Source: Sabulitectum sp964386635
GTDB lineage: Bacteria; Fermentibacterota; Fermentibacteria; Fermentibacterales; JCC-6
Reading direction: 5' to 3'
Length of the DNA stretch: 64,000 nucleotides
NCBI GenBank assembly: GCA_964386635.1
Contig: CAYLRO010000003.1
Span: 42,963-106,962 of the forward strand
The notes under the pieces are model-generated. The model made no database searches, had not been told where the DNA came from, and worked only from the letters and a program-made list of their open reading frames with translations. Position 1 is the stretch's first letter. Each line of letters starts with the position of its first letter. Of the stretch, positions 58,936 through 64,000 are shown in pieces. Both the position numbers and the translations under genes were made by a program.

Positions 58936-61005
58936 TTGAACGACGTCGAAAGATGCAGGCTCAGATTCAAGCAGATAATAGGTGCTCTCCCCTGTGCGTA
59001 CATTACAGGAGAGGTCCTGGTTAACGGCAAGGGCGAACCTATGGACTATGTGGTAAAGGATGTAAATCATGCCTTTACCGTAATTACAGGGCTTTCAGCT
59101 GATAAGGTTTGCGGCAGGCGAATAGCAGGGCTGTTCTCCATTTCCTCCACAACCACGGACATAGAAATATTCGCCAAAGTAGCCATTACCGGGGATCCCA
59201 TTGAAAAAGAGTTTCTTTCGCCTATTTTCGGAATGCACTTCAAGCTGCTCTGTTTCTCGCCGGAGAAAGGTGTTTTCGTAGCTCTTCTCTCAGATCTTAC
59301 AAAACAGAAGAAGTATCAGGAAAAGATCGACTTCCTGGAAAATTTCACCAACTCCACTTCTGATGAAATTTATATTCTGGATAGTTCAGGAAGATTTGTC
59401 ATGGGGAACAGAGAGACTGCAGAGAGACTGGGCGTGTCCAGAAAACAGCTCCCCGGGATTCATATTTCCCGGCTGAATCCCCTGGCGGATGAAGACTGGT
59501 GGAGCACTCTCTGGAGTTCACTGCTGAAAAAGGGATCTCTTCAGTTCGAATCTGAGCACCGGGACAGCAGTGGTGATCTGTACCCTGTGGAGATCTCCGT
59601 AGATCTCATGAAAACCGACAAGACAGGTCTTGCTGCCATGGTTGCAAAGAATGTTTCCAGTAAAAGGGCTCTCAGTTCAGCTCTCATGAAGGATCAGCGT
59701 CTTGCAGGTAAAGCTGCTTCAGCAGCAGGATATCTGATCTGGATGCTGGATTCATCAGGTTTTTTCAGACCCCTGATAGGTGGCAATGATATCTTTATCC
59801 CGGGTCCTGCGGAGGATGTGTTCTTTGGAAAGATCCACAGAGAGGACAGAAGTGTTTTTGCCACTGCGGTGAAATCTGAGACAGAGGGAACACTGGAATT
59901 CAGATTGAGAACCGATAAAGGATTCGTTTACCACCGGGCAGTCTGGGCGCGAGTTGAAAAGGATTGCACATCCGGAATCTGTTATCCGCTTTCCGGAGCC
60001 GGTCTTGCCGGGCTGGGGAGTGAATCGGCAGTGATGGACACCTACTGCAAGATGACGGAATCCGTTTACAGAAAACTTGTGAAAACCAGAGAAGCTCTGG
60101 AAGCCGATAAGCCTGAGGTGGCTTCAAGAACCATCCGAACTCTCACATCTGAATTCTCATTTCTCACAGGACAATCCGCCTTTCCTGAAAAAGTGCGATT
60201 CGATTCTTTCCTTGAGGTAAATGCCGGAATGTTTAAGCAGTTGCTTCAGCCGGTGGTTTCTGTAGAGATTGATTCCACGGAAAACTCATTCGGCCTTATT
60301 GATCCCACTTTCCTGGAAAATATTGTGGTAAGACTTCTTCTTGTTGTGAGAGACACAGAACTTGTGAATAAGGTTTCTCTTAAAACTGAATCCGGTGCCA
60401 GGGATTCCGGTCTGCTCATTACTCTTCATGGCCGGGAAGGCATACAGAATGAGCTGGAACGGAGCTTCATTCCTTTGAATGGACCTGTCCCCGGGCTGGC
60501 TTCTGTTTATGCAATGGTCCGCTCTTCAGGCGGCAGGGTGAGGTACAGCTCAAGGGATAACAAGGTTCTGTTCAATCTGAGATTTCCACGGGCTGGTATG
60601 AGCGACGAATCTGCTACAATACTCATTGCCCTTCCAGGCAGCGTGGATTCTGCAAGGTTGTATGCTGCACTGAGGAATGTTGGATATTCTGTGGCAATTG
60701 AAAGTAATGCTGACGAGATTAGAAGAAGATTTGCCGGAAGCGGTTCCGGCATACTCATAGTATCCGACTCAATGGCAGAATTCTCTGTGGAGGAAATGGT
60801 TTCCAGTCTGCCAGGGGTGAAGATCATTCAGATCGGTGGCAGAAGCGTCCCGGATGGCTGCGTGCATTTCCCGGAAGGATTTCGAGCCAGTGATCTTGTG
60901 TTGAGAGTGAAAGAATTCTCAGCTAGAGCTGAAATGCTTCCGGAAGAAGATCTCCAAGGCGGAATTCTCTGGGGGGAACCCCATCTGACGCCACCGTTAT
61001 CCTGA
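58936..61005 (+). CDS. PAS-domain protein with degenerate histidine-kinase and receiver domains (pseudokinase)
   Basis: A 689-residue protein starting at TTG with GGAGGT upstream. PAS-like regions lie at about 5-110, 130-240 and perhaps 265-365. A helical region at about 375-430 stands where HisKA would be but has no HD-x-N-N box. Residues about 455-550 follow the HATPase layout: DPTFLENIVVRLLLVVRDTE aligns with a normal N box but lacks Asn; LHGREG replaces DTGKGM; the G2 box is gone. Residues about 560-650 (TILIALPGSVDSARLY, GILIVSDSM) resemble a receiver with poor acidic pocket. It is likely a non-catalytic binding or scaffold protein. Its 3' end overlaps cdd. Confidence 0.75.
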   Translation: MNDVERCRLRFKQIIGALPCAYITGEVLVNGKGEPMDYVVKDVNHAFTVITGLSADKVCGRRIAGLFSISSTTTDIEIFAKVAITGDPIEKEFLSPIFGMHFKLLCFSPEKGVFVALLSDLTKQKKYQEKIDFLENFTNSTSDEIYILDSSGRFVMGNRETAERLGVSRKQLPGIHISRLNPLADEDWWSTLWSSLLKKGSLQFESEHRDSSGDLYPVEISVDLMKTDKTGLAAMVAKNVSSKRALSSALMKDQRLAGKAASAAGYLIWMLDSSGFFRPLIGGNDIFIPGPAEDVFFGKIHREDRSVFATAVKSETEGTLEFRLRTDKGFVYHRAVWARVEKDCTSGICYPLSGAGLAGLGSESAVMDTYCKMTESVYRKLVKTREALEADKPEVASRTIRTLTSEFSFLTGQSAFPEKVRFDSFLEVNAGMFKQLLQPVVSVEIDSTENSFGLIDPTFLENIVVRLLLVVRDTELVNKVSLKTESGARDSGLLITLHGREGIQNELERSFIPLNGPVPGLASVYAMVRSSGGRVRYSSRDNKVLFNLRFPRAGMSDESATILIALPGSVDSARLYAALRNVGYSVAIESNADEIRRRFAGSGSGILIVSDSMAEFSVEEMVSSLPGVKIIQIGGRSVPDGCVHFPEGFRASDLVLRVKEFSARAEMLPEEDLQGGILWGEPHLTPPLS

Positions 61006-61303
61006 AATCGCTGTCGCAGAATTCCCAGAGAACCTGTCTGCAGGCACCACATGGTACAGGCGGGCCATCAGGTGAGTATATCAAAATGGATTTGAACTCT
61101 CTGCTTCCAGCTGCTACTGCAGCGAAAACAGCGGATCTTTCAGCGCACATGGTCATTCCATAGGACGAGTTTTCCACATTAACCCCGGCATGCAGACTTC
61201 CCCGGGAATCTTCCAGAACAGCTGCCACCCGGAACGATGAGTACGGAGCGTACGAATTTGATATCAGGTGTTTTGCTTCTTCCAGCATGTATTCAACTGT
61301 CAC
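60923..61303 (-). CDS. cdd: Cytidine deaminase
   Basis: A 126-residue zinc enzyme of pyrimidine salvage. SYAPYSSFRVAAVLED, NVENSSYGMTMCAERSAVFAA (catalytic Glu after the first zinc Cys) and PCGACRQVLWEF (zinc Cys pair) are all present; it ends with the usual LGDLLPEAF. The start GTG 61301-61303 forms a GTGA overlap with the deoB stop and has GGAGGG 4 bases upstream; ATG 61313-61315 is the alternative. Its last 83 bases are antisense to the pseudokinase gene. Confidence 0.93.
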   Translation of the reverse strand: MTVEYMLEEAKHLISNSYAPYSSFRVAAVLEDSRGSLHAGVNVENSSYGMTMCAERSAVFAAVAAGSREFKSILIYSPDGPPVPCGACRQVLWEFCDSDFRITVASDGVPPREFRLGDLLPEAFQL

Positions 61304-62463
61304 GGTTCCCTCCATTGGATTGCTTCTCCCGGGAAGCTGTTCCCTATGCCGAAGAAGTTGCACAAAGTGCATGCTATATCGCTGAATGTCTTTCTAATCC
61401 CGATGCCGAAACCACTTGATTCCGGTGTGTATGCAAGCAGCGGAACGAATTCTCTTGAATGGTCCGTGCTTGGAGTGGTGGGATCGTTGCCGTGATCAGC
61501 GGTGATGAGAAGCAGGTCTCCCGGGTTCAGAATGGAGGTAAAGGATGGAAGCCAGCTGTCGAACTCTTCAAGGCCTCGGGCAAATCCTCTGAAGTCGTTT
61601 CTGTGCCCCCACTTCATATCGAAGTCACAGAGGTTTGCGAAGATGAATCCTCCTGCAGAGCCTTTCACCATGTTTTCCAGAATTGCCATTTCCTCACGGT
61701 TTGAACCGGCATGTGTCGTGCTGATATTACGGTGACAGAACAAATCATCTATTTTTCCAACCCCGTTAACAGGAATTGAAGCTTCAGCCAGAGAATCAAT
61801 GAGAGTGTTACCCGGGGGCTCCAGGGAAAAGTCTTTTCTTCGGGAGGTTCTTGTGAAATCTCCTGCACTTCCGGTGAACGGTCTTGCTATAACTCTGCCT
61901 ACTCCCAGATCCGGAGGTTGAAGCATCTCTCTGGCCATGGTGCAGTACTGGTAAAGTTTCTCAACAGGAATCACATCTTCGTGAGCTGCAATCTGGAAAA
62001 CGCTGTCTGCAGAAGTGTATACGATAAGACCGGCTGTATCCATCTGCAGTTTTCCCAGACGACTTACGATCTCTGTTCCCGAGGCCACTTCGTTGCCAAG
62101 AATGGTTCGGCCGGTAAGTCTTGAAAACTCACTCACGATTTCTTCAGGAAATCCATCAGGGAATGTTGGCATTGGGATATGAGACACAAGGCCCATCATT
62201 TCCCAGTGTCCTGTTGTTGAATCCTTGCCTGCGGAGGCTTCACTCATTTTCCCCCAGCAGGCAGAAGGTGCGCTTTCCTGTTCCACCCCTTTTACTGGGT
62301 AAATGTTGCCCAGCCCCATCTTCTGAAGACTGGGGAGGGACAACCCGCCTACAGCTTCAGCGGTATTTCCCAGTGTATTGCTTCCGCAGTCTCCGTACAG
62401 GTCTGCGTCAGGCATTTCACCTATACCCACTCCGTCAAGTACGATAACTATTGCCTTTTTCAA
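61300..62463 (-). CDS. deoB: Phosphopentomutase
   Basis: A 387-residue member of the alkaline phosphatase fold that interconverts ribose or deoxyribose 1-phosphate and 5-phosphate. IVIVLDGVGIGEMPDA, GKDSTTGHWEMMG (metal/phospho-Thr site), NGVGKIDDLF, NLCDFDMKWGHRND and LLLITADHGNDPTTPSTDHSRE are in the family order. TTG 62461-62463 has AAGGAGG 5 bases upstream; the longer frame from 62496 is unlikely. It forms a nucleoside-salvage pair with cdd. Confidence 0.95.
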   Translation of the reverse strand: MKKAIVIVLDGVGIGEMPDADLYGDCGSNTLGNTAEAVGGLSLPSLQKMGLGNIYPVKGVEQESAPSACWGKMSEASAGKDSTTGHWEMMGLVSHIPMPTFPDGFPEEIVSEFSRLTGRTILGNEVASGTEIVSRLGKLQMDTAGLIVYTSADSVFQIAAHEDVIPVEKLYQYCTMAREMLQPPDLGVGRVIARPFTGSAGDFTRTSRRKDFSLEPPGNTLIDSLAEASIPVNGVGKIDDLFCHRNISTTHAGSNREEMAILENMVKGSAGGFIFANLCDFDMKWGHRNDFRGFARGLEEFDSWLPSFTSILNPGDLLLITADHGNDPTTPSTDHSREFVPLLAYTPESSGFGIGIRKTFSDIACTLCNFFGIGNSFPGEAIQWREP

Positions 62464-62514
62464 ATGCGCCTCCTTGCCTGCAACATAAGATACCATGGAG
62501 AAAAGAGAAATGAC

Positions 62515-62543
62515 TTGTAGGTGAGAACTGCATTTTCTATACT
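62515..62543 (+). promoter_or_regulatory. Candidate promoter for the C45-like gene
   Basis: TTGTAG at 62515-62520, a 17-base spacer and TATACT at 62538-62543, 25 bases before ATG 62568. The -35 box is weak. Confidence 0.4.
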
Positions 62544-62567
62544 CTGGATATTGAAAGGAAACACTTT

Positions 62568-64000
62568 ATGAGAAACTTCATTTTAGTATTTGCACTTGTC
62601 TTTCCGGCTTTGGCTTCAACAGTTAACGGATCAGTTGAGAGTATTGGCGAGATCAAAGTTGTGAACCTGTGGGGCACCTGGTCTGAGATGGGATATGCAC
62701 ACGGCTATCTTCTTGGACCTGACCTTATAGAAATGTATGAAGGCTATTTTCTTGAGCTGGCTGGAGGAACTGCAAATGTCGAGCTTCTCAGATCTTACTT
62801 CCCCATGTATTTTGACATCCCTCCTGAATTCAGCCAGTACGCAGCAGGAATAATTCAGGGTGCAGAAGATACACTTTCTCTCTGGTCACAGGTATACAAC
62901 AGGAATATTGATACACTGGATATCTTCATCACCAGTGCTGTCCCTGACCTTTCCTCAGTTGTGGATTTTCCCATGCTGCTCTGTTCAAGCGCATCAGCCT
63001 GGGGTGATGCAACTATGTCTGATCCGTTGCTGCAGGGGGCACCGGCGGTTTCAAGGAACCTGGATTACTATGTGGATACTGATGAGAGCATTCTGGACAA
63101 AAGCATGCTCTTTGTTTTCGATCCGGCTGATGGTCAGGACTGGATATCCGTTTCCTTCCCAGGCTTCATGGGGAGCCTTTCCGGGATGAATGAATCCGGT
63201 TTGAATGCAACACTTAACATGGGCAACTATTCCGGTACATCTCAGACCAGTCCGGTTTTCATTCCCATCTGTCTGGCGCTGACTCTTGGTTTATCCAGGG
63301 CGGACTTTGACGAAAGCGGGAGTTGCGACATAAGTGACCTCACCGCAGCGGCAACATTCTGGAACAGGTCCAACTCTTACGACATCCACATCACATCACC
63401 TGTATCTCTCTCAGCAGGGGGAGACCCTGCAGTTGTGGCGGAAGTGAACAACCACATGGGTTTTGACTTCAGATATTCCTCTGATGAACCCTCTGTTTAT
63501 CCTGGTCATCTCCTTCTGACTAACCATCACAGGGTTCTTTACCCACCAGTCTCATGTTACAGATATGCCAGGATGCTTGACTCTCTTGAAGCGGATCCGG
63601 ATGTGACACTTGAAAGGCTGTGGAACTTCATGAGCGCTGTTGGAGAGGCTCCTGTGCCGGGTCTTGGAGGAACTCTCCAGACCATGATCTTCCTTCCGGA
63701 AGAGAGAACTGCCGGTCTGGCATTTGCCTCTTCAGGAACTGCTCCATACAGCAGTCCTCCACAATGGATACAGTGGGATGATATCTACCCGAATCATGAT
63801 CCTGAGGGCATACAGGATGATGAATACGGCATGGGGACCATCTCCGTGAACCGGAATCCGGTGTCCGGGACACTTACGGTTCATGTTTCAGTGAATGATC
63901 CAGTGGATCTCATGCTGTACGATCTTAGCGGAAGACGGATGCATGTGAATTTTGAACTGGTATCTCCAGGTGTATACTCTGCAGACATTTCCCATCTGCA
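62568..64000 (+). CDS. Secreted C45/acyltransferase-like Ntn hydrolase with T9SS tail, cut by window edge
   Basis: At least 477 residues from ATG 62568 (GAAAGGA upstream); no stop before 64000. It has a signal peptide (MRNFILVFALVFPALAS), then NLWGTWSEMGYAHGYLLG, and LLCSSASAWGDATM followed by AVSRNLDYYVD. This Cys-Ser plus RNLD pattern is like the autoprocessing Cys and downstream motif of peptidase C45/acyl-CoA:6-APA acyltransferase relatives. A dockerin-like ADFDESGSCDISDLTAA follows at about residue 245. The visible end has ISVNRNPVSGTLTVHVS and LMLYDLSGRRMHV, a T9SS C-terminal sorting domain, unfinished at the edge. Confidence 0.75.
   Translation, partial: MRNFILVFALVFPALASTVNGSVESIGEIKVVNLWGTWSEMGYAHGYLLGPDLIEMYEGYFLELAGGTANVELLRSYFPMYFDIPPEFSQYAAGIIQGAEDTLSLWSQVYNRNIDTLDIFITSAVPDLSSVVDFPMLLCSSASAWGDATMSDPLLQGAPAVSRNLDYYVDTDESILDKSMLFVFDPADGQDWISVSFPGFMGSLSGMNESGLNATLNMGNYSGTSQTSPVFIPICLALTLGLSRADFDESGSCDISDLTAAATFWNRSNSYDIHITSPVSLSAGGDPAVVAEVNNHMGFDFRYSSDEPSVYPGHLLLTNHHRVLYPPVSCYRYARMLDSLEADPDVTLERLWNFMSAVGEAPVPGLGGTLQTMIFLPEERTAGLAFASSGTAPYSSPPQWIQWDDIYPNHDPEGIQDDEYGMGTISVNRNPVSGTLTVHVSVNDPVDLMLYDLSGRRMHVNFELVSPGVYSADISHL

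Noticed and set aside
1..64000. CRISPR array, transposase, integrase, phage genes, tRNA or rRNA
   Set aside because: None was seen: no regularly spaced repeats, no DDE or tyrosine recombinase motifs, and no cloverleaf recognised in any gap.

Overview
The window reads as a gene-dense chromosome segment (55 protein genes called, two of them cut by the window edges) from a diderm, probably anaerobic bacterium. Evidence for an outer membrane: lpxH, an outer-membrane porin-like protein, an RND efflux operon and several lipoproteins. Evidence for a type IX secretion system (T9SS): two secreted proteins carry C-terminal sorting-domain-like tails. Evidence for anaerobic life: the [FeFe]-hydrogenase maturase hydG and a B12-dependent ribonucleotide reductase. 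This mix, with an archaeal/eukaryotic-type prolyl-tRNA synthetase, suggests a member of the FCB group or a related candidate phylum (a Fermentibacteria-like lineage would fit). That placement is inference; no rRNA is present.

Layout. 1-189: edge of a class III nucleotide cyclase (minus). 335-3498: DUF6504-like, dinB, DUF72, beta-propeller lipoprotein (plus). 3495-4328: prepilin peptidase (minus). 4449-5501: porin-like protein with promoter and terminator. 5638-8637: zinc-ribbon membrane protein, ArfB-like factor, membrane glycosyltransferase. 8736-15797: RND pump, RND pump, adaptor. 15869-19918: CheR-PAS-histidine kinase-receiver protein. 19919-23774 (minus): racemase and acetyltransferase, then trkA and trkH. 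23870-27243: DUF6249, ECF sigma, membrane protein, then an S9 peptidase. 27302-35046 (minus): small secreted protein, MscS with a cyclic-nucleotide domain, gingipain-like C25 protease, membrane glycosyltransferase-like protein, proS. 35155-35313: a 6S RNA candidate, followed by a PAP2 enzyme and panB-purD-purE-tsaC (plus). 39348-41561 (minus): LprI-like protein, hydG, TM1266-type regulator. 41735-45541 (plus): membrane protein, lipoprotein, secreted beta-propeller-like protein. 45591-56044 (minus): an 11-gene envelope operon. 56225-58579: nrdJ. 58586-62463: PC4 protein, pseudokinase, cdd and deoB. 62568-64000: start of a C45-like secreted protein.

The most interesting unit is the 45591-56044 operon. 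It begins with an ECF sigma factor and a zinc anti-sigma factor and continues with a thioredoxin-fold lipoprotein, lpxH, two glycosyltransferases, an epimerase, a UPF0104 membrane protein and a YfhO-type protein. It ends in a single polypeptide fusing a UPF0104/LPG-synthase-like membrane domain to a radical SAM/SPASM enzyme. It looks like a stress-regulated envelope glycolipid or glycan pathway with an unassigned radical step.

Start codons: TTG is common, and two genes (prepilin peptidase and the small secreted protein at 27302-27886) seem to lack any canonical start. No tRNA, rRNA, CRISPR array, insertion sequence, integrase or prophage gene was seen. No stretch above about 300 bases lacks a gene or RNA; the longest empty gap is the AT-rich 21441-21633.
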